From JACXVD01 sp047975785 (GTDB lineage Bacteria > Pseudomonadota > Alphaproteobacteria > Sphingomonadales > Sphingomonadaceae), in NCBI GenBank assembly GCA_047975785.1, contig JBKEEC010000037.1, positions 1 through 33,708 on the forward strand: a stretch of 33,708 nucleotides of DNA, read 5' to 3'. The notes under the pieces were generated by a model. It was not told where the DNA came from and ran no database searches. It saw only the letters and a list, made by a program, of their open reading frames with translations. The position numbers and the translations under genes are program-made. Of the stretch, positions 1 through 7,568 are shown piece by piece. Numbering within the stretch: the stretch's first letter is position 1; each line of letters begins with the position of its first letter.

Positions 1-460
1 GGCCGGGAACAAAGATGATGAAAAACAGCAGGGTCAGATCAAGATACCGGATAATACTGGATTGCTGTTCCCCGTTATCCAGCCAGACACGCGGGCCAAG
101 CACGCCAATATTGCCCTGCGCCTCCATATGATCGAACGCGGCTTCAAGTGTGCTTTCATAAAGCTGTGTGTCGGGATTGAGCAAAAGCAGATATTTGCCC
201 TGTGACCGGGAGAACCCGATAGCATTGCCATAGGCAAAGCCGCCATTATGCGGGGAGTCGATGACTTTTGCCTGGGGAAAGCGTGCACGCAAGGCTTCTG
301 CGCTTCCGTCAGAGGAACAATTATCGACAATAATCACCTCTGTTTTCAGGCGTCCGCCATGGCGATAGACTGACTCTACGCAGGCCAGCGTCATGTCTCT
401 GGTATTATAGCTGACTATTATTACCGAGATATCGCAAGTGACGGGAACTGGTAACGACAT
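1..460 (-). CDS. Family 2 glycosyltransferase, rhamnosyltransferase-like (3' part beyond window)
   Basis: The frame opens at an ATG at 460 on the minus strand and runs off the left edge, giving about 153 residues of the N-terminal catalytic half. The fold opens with the strand ISVIIVSYN (residues 11-19). It then shows IVDNCSSDGS (44-53), the nucleotide-binding loop typical of GT2 enzymes, and LLNPDTQL (93-100), the NPD form of the metal-binding DXD-type motif seen in WbbL-like rhamnosyltransferases. GT2 enzymes of this kind transfer a sugar from a nucleotide-sugar donor to a growing lipid-linked glycan at the inner face of the cytoplasmic membrane. It is divergent from the polysaccharide operon starting at 541 and probably belongs to the same locus. 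The family is secure; the sugar transferred is not known. Confidence 0.9.
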   Translation of the reverse strand, partial: MSLPVPVTCDISVIIVSYNTRDMTLACVESVYRHGGRLKTEVIIVDNCSSDGSAEALRARFPQAKVIDSPHNGGFAYGNAIGFSRSQGKYLLLLNPDTQLYESTLEAAFDHMEAQGNIGVLGPRVWLDNGEQQSSIIRYLDLTLLFFIIFVPG

Positions 461-504
461 CCGTATATTCTCAATATTCTGACAGGCCCCTGACCCTGGC
501 ATTG

Positions 505-523
505 CATTATACGTAACATAATG
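505..523. promoter_or_regulatory. Inverted repeat in the divergent promoter region of the polysaccharide locus
   Basis: The 80-base gap between the divergent GT2 gene and the FemAB-like gene is AT-rich and contains CATTAT-N7-ATAATG. On the minus strand a perfect TATAAT hexamer lies at 511-506, but the nearest TTGAAT is only 14 bases upstream of it, so the promoter assignment is weak. The palindrome could be an operator controlling both directions. This rests on position and symmetry only. Confidence 0.3.
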
Positions 524-540
524 TAATTCAAGGAAAACTT

Positions 541-1581
541 ATGGTCTCATCACCCTGCCTTGCACTGGAAATCATCACCCCGGAACAGGCCTGCGGCATA
601 TTGTCTGCGCATGGCGGTGGAAGCTGGCGACAATATCCAGCCTATGCCGATTGTGCCGCGCGGCGCATCCGGGCACGGTCACATTACCTGCTGGTCAGCG
701 ACCAAGGCAGGCCTCTGGCTCTGGCAAATGTAAGAGTGAAATGTCTGGCCCCTTTGGGCGGCATTGCGCTGATCAGTCACGGTCCGGTGCTGCTTCGCCC
801 AAAAGAACACTGGAGGACAGATCTGCCCATGGTTCTGGCAGCAATCCGGCGTCATATTTGCGGACAAAAAGTCCTGGTTCTGAGAGTGGACCCTGATCCC
901 GCCTGGGCCAGATATGACCCCTTTATCACGGGCCATGGCCTTACTGGCTTTACCACTCTGACTGACAAAAAATACCGCACCATCTTTATTGATACCACAC
1001 AGGATATAAAGGCATTACGCTGCGGCCTCGCCGGAAAATGGCGCACGGATCTGAACCGGGCAGAACGGGGCAATCTGCGCATTAGCTGCAGCAAGAATCC
1101 GGCAGATTTTACCCTCTTTTCCCGCTTGCTTGATGATTTGATGCGCCGCAAAGGGTTTTCCATACCGCAAAATACTGATTTCTTTGCAGAAGTATCGCGA
1201 TCTGCCCGCAACCCGGAACAGGTCCTGCTCCATGCGGCCTGGGAGGGAGATGAAATGATCTCAGGACATATCGGGTCATTTTGCGGAGATTCTGCTGTTT
1301 ATCTGCTGGGGGCCACAACACATCGCGGAAGGGAATTGCGTGCCTCCCATGCTCTGCACTGGGCCGTGATCCTGCGGGCCAGACGAATGGGTCTGCCCGC
1401 CTATGATCTGGGCGGGATAGATGAGCAGAAAAATCCCGGTGTATTCCGTTTCAAAAGCCGCATGGGCGGTGTTCGCCATAGCGGCCCAGCCATGATTGAG
1501 GCACGGCCGCACGGGCTGTCCGGCCAGATTCCGATAATGCTTGAATCGGTCATGAAACATTTGCGCCAACGGGCCGCGTAG
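541..1581 (+). CDS. FemAB-like GNAT-fold acyltransferase of a polysaccharide locus
   Basis: The protein has 346 residues and no signal peptide or membrane segment. The C-terminal half carries the FemAB/GNAT signature around YDLGGIDEQKNPG followed by VFRFKSRMGG (about residues 285-307), matching the 'YDFGG...FK..FGG' pattern of FemA/FemX and of FemAB proteins found in exopolysaccharide and exosortase-associated loci. FemAB proteins classically move an aminoacyl group from tRNA to lipid II. Homologues in polysaccharide clusters are thought to N-acylate or aminoacylate a sugar, so the substrate here is inferred. The start at 541 has a purine-rich AAGGAAAA just upstream. The stop lies 3 bases before the next start, so it heads an operon with the deacetylase, polymerase, acyltransferase and glycosyltransferases. 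Confidence 0.8.
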   Translation: MVSSPCLALEIITPEQACGILSAHGGGSWRQYPAYADCAARRIRARSHYLLVSDQGRPLALANVRVKCLAPLGGIALISHGPVLLRPKEHWRTDLPMVLAAIRRHICGQKVLVLRVDPDPAWARYDPFITGHGLTGFTTLTDKKYRTIFIDTTQDIKALRCGLAGKWRTDLNRAERGNLRISCSKNPADFTLFSRLLDDLMRRKGFSIPQNTDFFAEVSRSARNPEQVLLHAAWEGDEMISGHIGSFCGDSAVYLLGATTHRGRELRASHALHWAVILRARRMGLPAYDLGGIDEQKNPGVFRFKSRMGGVRHSGPAMIEARPHGLSGQIPIMLESVMKHLRQRAA

Positions 1582-1584
1582 CAG

Positions 1585-2241
1585 ATGATCCTGAATTTTC
1601 ATGGCATAGGGACCTGCGTTCGCCCGTTTGAACCGGATGAAAAGCCATACTGGATCAGCATTGACCTGTTTGAAAATATACTGGGCTGGGTGAAGCAGCA
1701 GGCCAGACCCGTCCGGATGAGTTTTGATGACGGGAATGTGTCTGACTACACACTCGCCCTTCCCCGTCTGACAGCCTGCAGGACGGGGGCAGACTTTTTC
1801 GTGCTGGCCGGAAAGATTGGCCAGAAAGGCTATCTTGATGCCACACAGATCCGGGAAATATCGGATACACAAGGATGCAGGATTGGCAGCCATGGCCTGC
1901 ATCACCGGGCCTGGCCAGATATTTCCGCCGATAATCAATATGCCGAAATCTACCAGTCCAGATCCATTCTGGAAGATATTATCCAGCGCCCGGTCATCGC
2001 CGCTGCCCTGCCTTTCGGGCGGTATAACCGCCAGACCCTCCGGCTGCTGAAACAGGCAGGCTATCAGGAAATCTATTCCAGTGATGGCATATCAACAGCA
2101 CGGGCCAGTGTCCCTGCACCACGCTTTTCGATCACATCGCAGACATCACTGCCCAGGGTTGAATTGCTGGCGCAAGAGAATGCCAATAAACTGGCCCGCT
2201 GGCGCCAGCAGCTGCGTGTCTGGATCAAGGCCCATGGGTGA
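1585..2241 (+). CDS. NodB-type polysaccharide deacetylase
   Basis: At 218 residues this is a compact carbohydrate esterase family 4 enzyme. The three NodB motifs are visible: MSFDDGN (about residues 45-51, with the catalytic base and metal-binding aspartates), GSHGLHH (about 98-104, the two metal-binding histidines) and LPFGRYN (about 147-153, the substrate-groove arginine region). Such enzymes remove N- or O-acetyl groups from polymer or lipid-linked sugars. There is no signal peptide, so it may act on cytoplasmic intermediates, or the export signal may have been lost. It starts 3 bases after the FemAB-like gene and its last 8 bases overlap the next gene, implying coupled translation. The pairing suggests that deacetylation exposes an amino group for the FemAB-like enzyme, which is inference. 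Confidence 0.88.
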   Translation: MILNFHGIGTCVRPFEPDEKPYWISIDLFENILGWVKQQARPVRMSFDDGNVSDYTLALPRLTACRTGADFFVLAGKIGQKGYLDATQIREISDTQGCRIGSHGLHHRAWPDISADNQYAEIYQSRSILEDIIQRPVIAAALPFGRYNRQTLRLLKQAGYQEIYSSDGISTARASVPAPRFSITSQTSLPRVELLAQENANKLARWRQQLRVWIKAHG

Positions 2242-3667
2242 GCGCAGTTACTCCCTGCGCAGTGTAAAACGACCGGGGCATCGTCAGCCCGGCTCCGGGT
2301 GGTTTACGCTTCCCGTAGCGCCCGCAACCATCCTGATTTATGCCCTTCTGTTGCCGCCCGAACTGCATATTTTTATCGGCCCCTTGCGCATCGGGGCCTA
2401 TCGTCTGGCGCTGATAGGCCTGTCCCCGATTATCATCATGGCGCTGCTGAACGGAAAATCCAGATTGGGGATGCCCGATTTTCTGCTGATGGCAGTAGCG
2501 TTCTGGATGCCGCTATCCTTTACCATAAACTATACTCTCCCCATCGGGCTGGAAGCCGGAGGCAGCCAGTCTCTGGATATGCTGCTCGCCTGGCTGATCG
2601 GACGGACGACCATCCACAAACCGGATGACCTGCGAAGAGTGCTGCGACAATCTATGCCAGGATTTGTGCTCGCCACAGGCTTCCTGCTGATAGAGAGCGT
2701 CACCCATCATTTATATGTCCGGCAGACATTGCAAAACCTGCTGGGAGGCGCCGGAGAAACAGGCAGCGAATTGCGCATGGAATACAGGGCCGGATTACTG
2801 CGGGCCTATTCGGTGTTCATCCACCCCATTCATGCCGGGATTATCTCCGCGAGTCTGTTGCCTCTCTTTGCCCTGCTATTCAGGGATTTGAAAGCCCGCC
2901 TTGCCGGCATAGCCATGAGTGTGTGCGGGCTTTTCTCGCTCAGTTCGGCGGCAGTGGTCGGCATGATATTCTATCTGGCCCTGTTTGCCTGTGAATTCAT
3001 CCAGCGCCGCACTTATCGGCCAGTCTGGCCCATTGTGCTGGCGGGCGGAGCTACGATTTTGCTGATGATCCAGATGATATCCGGCAATGGCGTCATCCCT
3101 CTCATCTATCGTTATCTGACCTTCAATCCTGCCACGGGCCATTTCCGGATGCTGATATGGGAATATGCAGGTGCCGAAGCTTTGCGCAATCCGTGGTTCG
3201 GCATCGGATATGAGCAATATACCCGCCCGATATGGATGCGGGCCAACAGTGTGGATGCGCATTACCTTTCCATGGCAGTGAAATATGGACTGGTGCCATC
3301 CCTGCTCTATCTGTTGCTGGCGATCAGCATTGTTGTCCTGCTCGCTCTGCGCGTGGGGGCTGCCCGCACCCTGTCCATGCGCAACGCATATTTTGCCCTG
3401 ACCTGCAGCATTGCCGTAACCCTGGTGCTGATGTTCACCGTGACATTCTGGGGTGCGACCCTAGCCTGGTTTAACCTTCTGCTGGGCTTTTCTCTTTCAA
3501 TCGCCCTGTATCATCCCCGCCGCCAATCAAGACATTCTGCTGCCAGAAAGCCCATGCCGCCAAGGGCCAGCCACGCCCCCGTGTCCGGGTATGAGCCTGC
3601 TGCGCGATCATACCGGCCATCATTGGCAAGGCCGGTATGGAAACGGCATAGAAAGACCAGATCATGA
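2234..3667 (+). CDS. Wzy/O-antigen ligase-like polytopic membrane protein
   Basis: The 477-residue product is mostly hydrophobic, with about ten predicted membrane segments starting near residue 22. A large loop near residues 300-325 contains RMLIWEYAGAEALRNPWFGI, which matches the Wzy_C / O-antigen ligase pattern (R-x3-W, then N-P-x-x-G-I-G). Such proteins polymerise or ligate undecaprenyl-linked oligosaccharides at the periplasmic face of the inner membrane. I chose the ATG at 2234, inside the end of the deacetylase (ATGGGTGA), because the hydrophobic region begins soon after it and longer upstream reading would lie in the deacetylase frame shadow. The C-terminal tail (from about 440) is basic and probably cytoplasmic. 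Polymerase versus ligase cannot be decided from sequence. Confidence 0.85.
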   Translation: MGERSYSLRSVKRPGHRQPGSGWFTLPVAPATILIYALLLPPELHIFIGPLRIGAYRLALIGLSPIIIMALLNGKSRLGMPDFLLMAVAFWMPLSFTINYTLPIGLEAGGSQSLDMLLAWLIGRTTIHKPDDLRRVLRQSMPGFVLATGFLLIESVTHHLYVRQTLQNLLGGAGETGSELRMEYRAGLLRAYSVFIHPIHAGIISASLLPLFALLFRDLKARLAGIAMSVCGLFSLSSAAVVGMIFYLALFACEFIQRRTYRPVWPIVLAGGATILLMIQMISGNGVIPLIYRYLTFNPATGHFRMLIWEYAGAEALRNPWFGIGYEQYTRPIWMRANSVDAHYLSMAVKYGLVPSLLYLLLAISIVVLLALRVGAARTLSMRNAYFALTCSIAVTLVLMFTVTFWGATLAWFNLLLGFSLSIALYHPRRQSRHSAARKPMPPRASHAPVSGYEPAARSYRPSLARPVWKRHRKTRS

Positions 3668-4206
3668 CATCCGGACATGCTCTCAAGCGCATAAAACACT
3701 CCGTGCGAAATATCCTGCTGTCTTTACGATCAGCCTATCTGCGCAGGGTCAGACATATCGATATACACCCCACGGCGCGCCTGTCGCTCTCGGCAAAAAT
3801 AGACACCAGCTTTTCCCGCGGGATTCATATCGGTGCAGGCAGCTATGTCGCATTCAGGGCCAGAATTATGACGCATGACTTTGCCCGCGGACTGTATCTG
3901 CATACGCGAATTGGAAAGAACTGTTTTATCGGGGGGCAAAGCCTGATCCTGCCCGGTGTGCAGATTGGAGATGGCTGCATCATCGGCGCTGGCAGTGTGG
4001 TCACAAAAGATGTTCCTGCAGGGTGCACGGTAGCGGGCAATCCAGCCCGTATTGTGCGAGAAAATATCAAGGTGGGGGAATTTGGCCGACTGGCAGATGC
4101 AGACCTGAACGAAGCGCAACTGAGAGAAGCAGACCCTGACGTTGCCCGGCTGAACGCCAGCAGGTTTCAAAAGCCGAAGCGCGGACCTGCCCGCAATCAG
4201 GCCTGA
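3664..4206 (+). CDS. Left-handed beta-helix (CysE/LacA/WcaF-like) acyltransferase
   Basis: The 180-residue protein has hexapeptide-repeat character from about residue 38 to 130: IDIHPTARLSL, IGAGSYVAFRARIM, IGKNCFIGG, ILPGVQIGDGCIIGAGSVV. The turn TKDVPAGCTVAGNPARIV follows and closes the beta-helix in WcaF/NodL/LacA-type acetyltransferases. The histidine in IMTHDFA (about residue 70) is the likely catalytic base. The family transfers acetyl (sometimes other acyl) groups from acyl-CoA to sugar hydroxyls in the cytoplasm. It starts on the ATGA overlap with the preceding membrane-protein gene, so translation is probably coupled. It is the second polymer-modifying enzyme in the operon, the opposite activity to the deacetylase. 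Confidence 0.9.
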   Translation: MTSGHALKRIKHSVRNILLSLRSAYLRRVRHIDIHPTARLSLSAKIDTSFSRGIHIGAGSYVAFRARIMTHDFARGLYLHTRIGKNCFIGGQSLILPGVQIGDGCIIGAGSVVTKDVPAGCTVAGNPARIVRENIKVGEFGRLADADLNEAQLREADPDVARLNASRFQKPKRGPARNQA

Positions 4207-4221
4207 TTTGCATTTTCTGCC

Positions 4222-5433
4222 ATGTATATCCTGCATATCTCTGCCGATTACCCGGACAGCATTGTTCCTGAAAAGACACAGGCAATCGCAAGCCTGGTCC
4301 GTGCGACTTCTGACATGTTTGATCATCAGGTCATTTCGCTCAACCGGGAGAATATTACCCCATGGCAAGGGCTGCGTTGCCATGCCGGGCAAAGCTGGCC
4401 TGCGAAATGTGTCGCCCGGCATGAAGCACGGGACGATTGGGTTTATTCCGCTCCATCACACGGGGTTTTTCTGCATTCCAGCCTTGAATGTCTGGCCGAA
4501 ATTCTGGCTGAAAACCTGTTGCGCAGGGGCCATATGCCGAAGCTGGTAATAGGGCACAAACTGTCCATGGAAGGCATTATCGCACACCGGCTAGGGCAAT
4601 TGCTTGGCATCCCTTTTGGTATTTCAGTTCAGGGCCATACGGATCAGCGTATCCTTTCCGTCCGCCGGGATCTTCAGCCATTATATCGCCGCATATTCCA
4701 TCAGGCTGCAGTGGTATTTCCATTCTCCCCCTGGGCCCTGCAATTTTGCGAAAACAGATTGGGCCGGCGCAGCGGTCCGGTCTGCCTGCTGCCCTGCATT
4801 AGCGATGCGGAAACCATCATACCCCCGCGGCAAACCGGCCCCCGGATCATGACAGCCTTTCACCTGCGGAACTGGAAGGTCAAGAACCTGCCCGCCATGC
4901 TGCTCGCTATCCGTCAGGCAGAAAAAAGCGTCCCGGATCTGCAGTTCGCTATCTACGGTGGAGGCGAGGCGCAGGACCAGTCCAGAGTGAACAGCATGGT
5001 CGCCCGGTCAAGGGCACCGGCGAAATGGGCCGGGTCGGTTCCCCATGCCTCTATCCAGCAGGTCATGAACGGGCATTCAGCCTTCATGATGGTCTCCCGT
5101 CGGGAGAGTTTTGGCCTTGTGTTTATCGAGGCCCTGCGTGCCGGTTGCCCCGTCATTTATCCAAGAGGTGCAGCTATTGACGGCTATTTTGATGGCGAGC
5201 ATATTGCCCTTGGCGTAGACAGAAATGATCCGGCAGCGATGGCAGAAGCCATAGTCCGGACCATAACGGACCAGCAACACATGAAGCAGGCCCTGCTGCG
5301 CTGGCAGGAGGCAGGCGGAGCCAGAGCTTTTTCTCGCGATCATATTTCCCGCAGTTTTGCAAATGGGCTGATTGGCGCGTTGCAGGGAGAAACCGGGCAG
5401 GGAGAAATCGGGCAGGACGGACAAGGAAGGTGA
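4222..5433 (+). CDS. GT4-family glycosyltransferase
   Basis: The 403-residue protein has the GT-B fold. The N-terminal domain includes PKLVIGHKLSMEGIIAHRLG and FGISVQGHTD (acceptor side). The C-terminal donor-binding domain includes FAIYGGGEAQ and the E-x7-E type motif SRRESFGLVFIEALRAGCP near residues 290-308. GT4 enzymes are retaining glycosyltransferases using nucleotide sugars, acting at the cytoplasmic face. It starts 15 bases after the acyltransferase stop without a strong ribosome site and shares GTGA with the next gene. The last 15 residues (GETGQGEIGQDGQGR) are low-complexity and encoded by a 15-base tandem duplication, an unusual tail for this family. Sugar specificity is unknown. 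Confidence 0.88.
   Translation: MYILHISADYPDSIVPEKTQAIASLVRATSDMFDHQVISLNRENITPWQGLRCHAGQSWPAKCVARHEARDDWVYSAPSHGVFLHSSLECLAEILAENLLRRGHMPKLVIGHKLSMEGIIAHRLGQLLGIPFGISVQGHTDQRILSVRRDLQPLYRRIFHQAAVVFPFSPWALQFCENRLGRRSGPVCLLPCISDAETIIPPRQTGPRIMTAFHLRNWKVKNLPAMLLAIRQAEKSVPDLQFAIYGGGEAQDQSRVNSMVARSRAPAKWAGSVPHASIQQVMNGHSAFMMVSRRESFGLVFIEALRAGCPVIYPRGAAIDGYFDGEHIALGVDRNDPAAMAEAIVRTITDQQHMKQALLRWQEAGGARAFSRDHISRSFANGLIGALQGETGQGEIGQDGQGR
5386..5415 (+). repeat. 15-bp tandem duplication at the 3' end of the GT4 gene
   Basis: GGAGAAACCGGGCAG (5386-5400) is followed directly by GGAGAAATCGGGCAG (5401-5415), one mismatch in 15. It encodes GETGQ-GEIGQ. Each unit carries a GGGAG/GGAG Shine-Dalgarno-like core, and AAGGAAGG follows at 5423-5430, right before the GTG start of the next gene. 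Unit length is a multiple of three, so copy changes would not shift the frame. Confidence 0.85.
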
Positions 5434-6188
5434 GATTCTTCCTGCTGCAAACACCTGTTGATGTTCTGGGGTTTGATGAAACAATCAGACTTGCCCTGAA
5501 CGCAATGACGCACCGTCAGCCATGTATCCATGTTGCACTTAATGCGGCAAAACTGGTCCGGATGCGGAGCAATGCTGATCTGCGCACCGATGTTGCTGGC
5601 GCTGATATTATTGGCATTGATGGCAAGGCAATTGTCTGGGCGCTGCGCCTGCTGGGGGGGCCTGCTGCTGATCGTGTTGCCGGAGTGGATCTGATGATGG
5701 GACTGCTGGATGAATGTGCCCGCTCAGGCATGCGCCCCTTCATTCTCGGAGCGCGTCAGCATATTCTTGAACGGGCAGCAAAAAATGCAAAAAACCGCTG
5801 GCCGGAACTGAAATTTGCCGGGCTGGCCCATGGCTATTTCCCCCCACAGGATGAAACCGCCGTGGTCGAGATGATCCGGCAAAGCAGGGCAGATTGCCTG
5901 TTCGTCGCCATGCCTACACCGCGCAAGGAGCAGTTTCTTGCTGCCCATGCACGCCGGATGGACGTTCCCTTTATCATGGGCGTCGGCGGCTCGGTTGATG
6001 TGCTTGCCGGTCAGGTCCGGCGCGCGCCTGTGTGGATGCAGAATACTGGAATGGAATGGTTATTCCGCCTGATCAGGGAGCCACGCAGGATGTTCTGGCG
6101 CTATGCAAGCACCAATGCGCACTATATCCTGCTGGTCGTCGCAGCACTGGTCAGGGGGGAAAGGGCCACAAGGGCCAGAACCGATTAA
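5430..6188 (+). CDS. WecB/TagA/CpsF (GT26) glycosyltransferase
   Basis: The 252-residue protein matches the GT26 family across its length. An N-terminal VDVLGFDETIRLAL segment is followed by HVALNAAKLVRMR, ADIIGIDGKAIVWALRLLG, PFILGARQHILERAA, LFVAMPTPRKEQFLAAH, FIMGVGGSVDVLAGQVRRAP and MEWLFRLIREPRRMFWRY. WecB/TagA/CpsF enzymes are inverting transferases adding ManNAcA, ManNAc or glucose/glucuronate to lipid-linked intermediates (compare GumM, TagA), often peripherally bound at the membrane through the basic C-terminus. The GTG start overlaps the previous stop as GTGA. AAGGAAGG abuts the GTG unusually closely. It is the last gene of the rightward operon, ending convergently with another glycosyltransferase gene. 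The exact sugar cannot be read from sequence. Confidence 0.93.
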   Translation: MRFFLLQTPVDVLGFDETIRLALNAMTHRQPCIHVALNAAKLVRMRSNADLRTDVAGADIIGIDGKAIVWALRLLGGPAADRVAGVDLMMGLLDECARSGMRPFILGARQHILERAAKNAKNRWPELKFAGLAHGYFPPQDETAVVEMIRQSRADCLFVAMPTPRKEQFLAAHARRMDVPFIMGVGGSVDVLAGQVRRAPVWMQNTGMEWLFRLIREPRRMFWRYASTNAHYILLVVAALVRGERATRARTD

Positions 6189-6224
6189 TCGCATGAGCCG
6201 TGAGCTGAATGCTCAACCCTGACT

Positions 6225-7379
6225 TCAGGATGCCAGATTTCTCTGCTCTATCAGCCGCAAATAGGTATCTGCCACGCTCTGGTTGATTGCATCCCAGCTA
6301 AAATCCTTGCTCCGCTCTGCCCCGGCCTTGCCATGTGCAGCGCGCAGGGCAGGATCGGTGCAATAGGGAGATAATGCGTTGGCGAAACCCTCAATATCGC
6401 CCGGAGGAACAAGCGCGCCAGTCTTCCCGTCGAGAACAAGGCTCTGGCTTCCGGTAGCGGCACTGGCCACAACCGGCAGGCCGCAAGCCATGGCCTCCAG
6501 GGTAACATTGCCGAAAGTTTCAGTCACCGAAGGGTTGAAAAAAACATCCCCGCTGGCCAGGGCGCGGCCCAGATCCGTGCCGGACTGAAAACCGACGAAA
6601 ATTCCTTCGGGCAGGTTTTCTGCAAAACAGGCACGGGCAGGGCCATCACCAATGACCAGAATCTTGTGAGCAATACCGCGCTGGCGGAGCAGGCGGACCG
6701 CATCAGCAAAGATATCCAGCCCCTTTTCCATCACCAGCCTGCCCAGAAATACGATAGCAATATCATCATCTGCGAGGCCCTGCGCCCGTCGCCATTCCAT
6801 ATCGCGGACAGAGGCATTGAAAATGGTGCGATCCACCCCGCGGGACCACAGGGTAATGTCATCATTCATGCCCTGTGCGCGCAGTTCAGTGATTGTGCTT
6901 TCCGATGGCGCCACCAGAGCATCGCAGCGCGTGTAAAAGCTGCGCAGCAGGCTTTCGATGATCGGCTCGGTAAAGCCAAGACCATAATAGCGCGGATAGG
7001 TTTCAAACCGTGTATGCACCGATGCCAGCACCGGGATATTGCGCGCACGGGCCCATTTCAGGGCCGCCCGTGCCGATGGATCAGGCGAAGATAAATGCAA
7101 CATATTGGGAGCAAACTGCCCCAGATCAGCGCGGTTGCTGGCTGACAGGCCCATCGGGAAACGGTATTCGGGTCGGGTCGGGATAGGAAGTGAAGGCAGG
7201 CTGACCAGATCACCCGTCGGCTCAATCGCGGGCTGGTCTATGGTGGGTGAGTAGACCCTCACTGCAGCTCCCTGTTGCAGCAAATAGCCGACAAGCCGGT
7301 TCAGTGCCTTGTTGGCACCATCGATCGTCAAATTATAATTGCCGCTGAACAGGGCGATGCGGAGATCGTCGATTTGCAT
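6225..7379 (-). CDS. GT4-family glycosyltransferase, alpha-mannosyltransferase-like
   Basis: The 384-residue GT-B enzyme starts with LRIALFSGNYNLTIDGANKA, in which the NLTIDGANK stretch corresponds to the glycine-rich acceptor loop of MgtA/PimB/SqdX-like transferases. It continues with LHLSSPDPS and ASVHTRFETYPRYYG. The donor half has VFLGRLVMEKGLDIFADA, LVIGDGPAR and the E-x7-E motif TETFGNVTLEAMACG (about residues 290-304). Relatives use GDP-mannose or UDP-sugars to glycosylate membrane lipids such as diacylglycerol. A role in membrane glycolipid synthesis is possible, but a role in the adjacent polysaccharide is equally possible. It is convergent with the polysaccharide operon and divergent from serC, so it is probably its own transcription unit. 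Confidence 0.85.
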   Translation of the reverse strand: MQIDDLRIALFSGNYNLTIDGANKALNRLVGYLLQQGAAVRVYSPTIDQPAIEPTGDLVSLPSLPIPTRPEYRFPMGLSASNRADLGQFAPNMLHLSSPDPSARAALKWARARNIPVLASVHTRFETYPRYYGLGFTEPIIESLLRSFYTRCDALVAPSESTITELRAQGMNDDITLWSRGVDRTIFNASVRDMEWRRAQGLADDDIAIVFLGRLVMEKGLDIFADAVRLLRQRGIAHKILVIGDGPARACFAENLPEGIFVGFQSGTDLGRALASGDVFFNPSVTETFGNVTLEAMACGLPVVASAATGSQSLVLDGKTGALVPPGDIEGFANALSPYCTDPALRAAHGKAGAERSKDFSWDAINQSVADTYLRLIEQRNLAS

Positions 7380-7484
7380 TATTGCAGCGCCATAGGCTGC
7401 CCCGGCCCATTTGGCGAGGGGGCGTATTCAGGCAACCGGTTTTTCCTGCATCATTTCCTGCCTCACTGACAGAGGAATATTCTC

Positions 7485-7512
7485 TTGACTTGGCGGGCAC
7501 GATCACTAGAGC
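7485..7512 (+). promoter_or_regulatory. Candidate serC promoter
   Basis: TTGACT (7485-7490) is a good -35 hexamer. Sixteen bases later TAGAGC (7507-7512) is a poor -10. Its placement would start the transcript near 7518, just before the paired leader hairpins ahead of serC. This is inferred from pattern and position only. Confidence 0.35.
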
Positions 7513-7563
7513 GGCCAGCGGGCCACGCGGTCCCAACGCCGCGCGTGCTCTCTGTAAGGAGAG
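7513..7563 (+). promoter_or_regulatory. Candidate serC leader RNA (stem-loops burying the ribosome site)
   Basis: Three short stems lie directly before serC. GGCC-AGCG-GGCC (7513-7524) is a self-complementary pair. CGCGG-TCCCAACG-CCGCG (7526-7543) is a stem with an 8-base loop. CTCTC-TGTAAG-GAGAG (7548-7563) has a 3' side that is the Shine-Dalgarno sequence AAGGAGAG. The last hairpin would hide the ribosome site 7 bases from the ATG at 7569. A 'serC' cis-regulatory RNA motif upstream of serC-serA operons is known in some Alphaproteobacteria, and the position and two-hairpin shape match. A covariance-model match has not been made. Confidence 0.55.
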
Positions 7564-7568
7564 TCTTT

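Noticed and set aside
2081..2233. Upstream extension of the Wzy-like gene to 2081
   Set aside because: The added 51 residues lie wholly within the deacetylase gene in another frame and look non-coding; the ATG at 2234 fits the operon's overlapping pattern.
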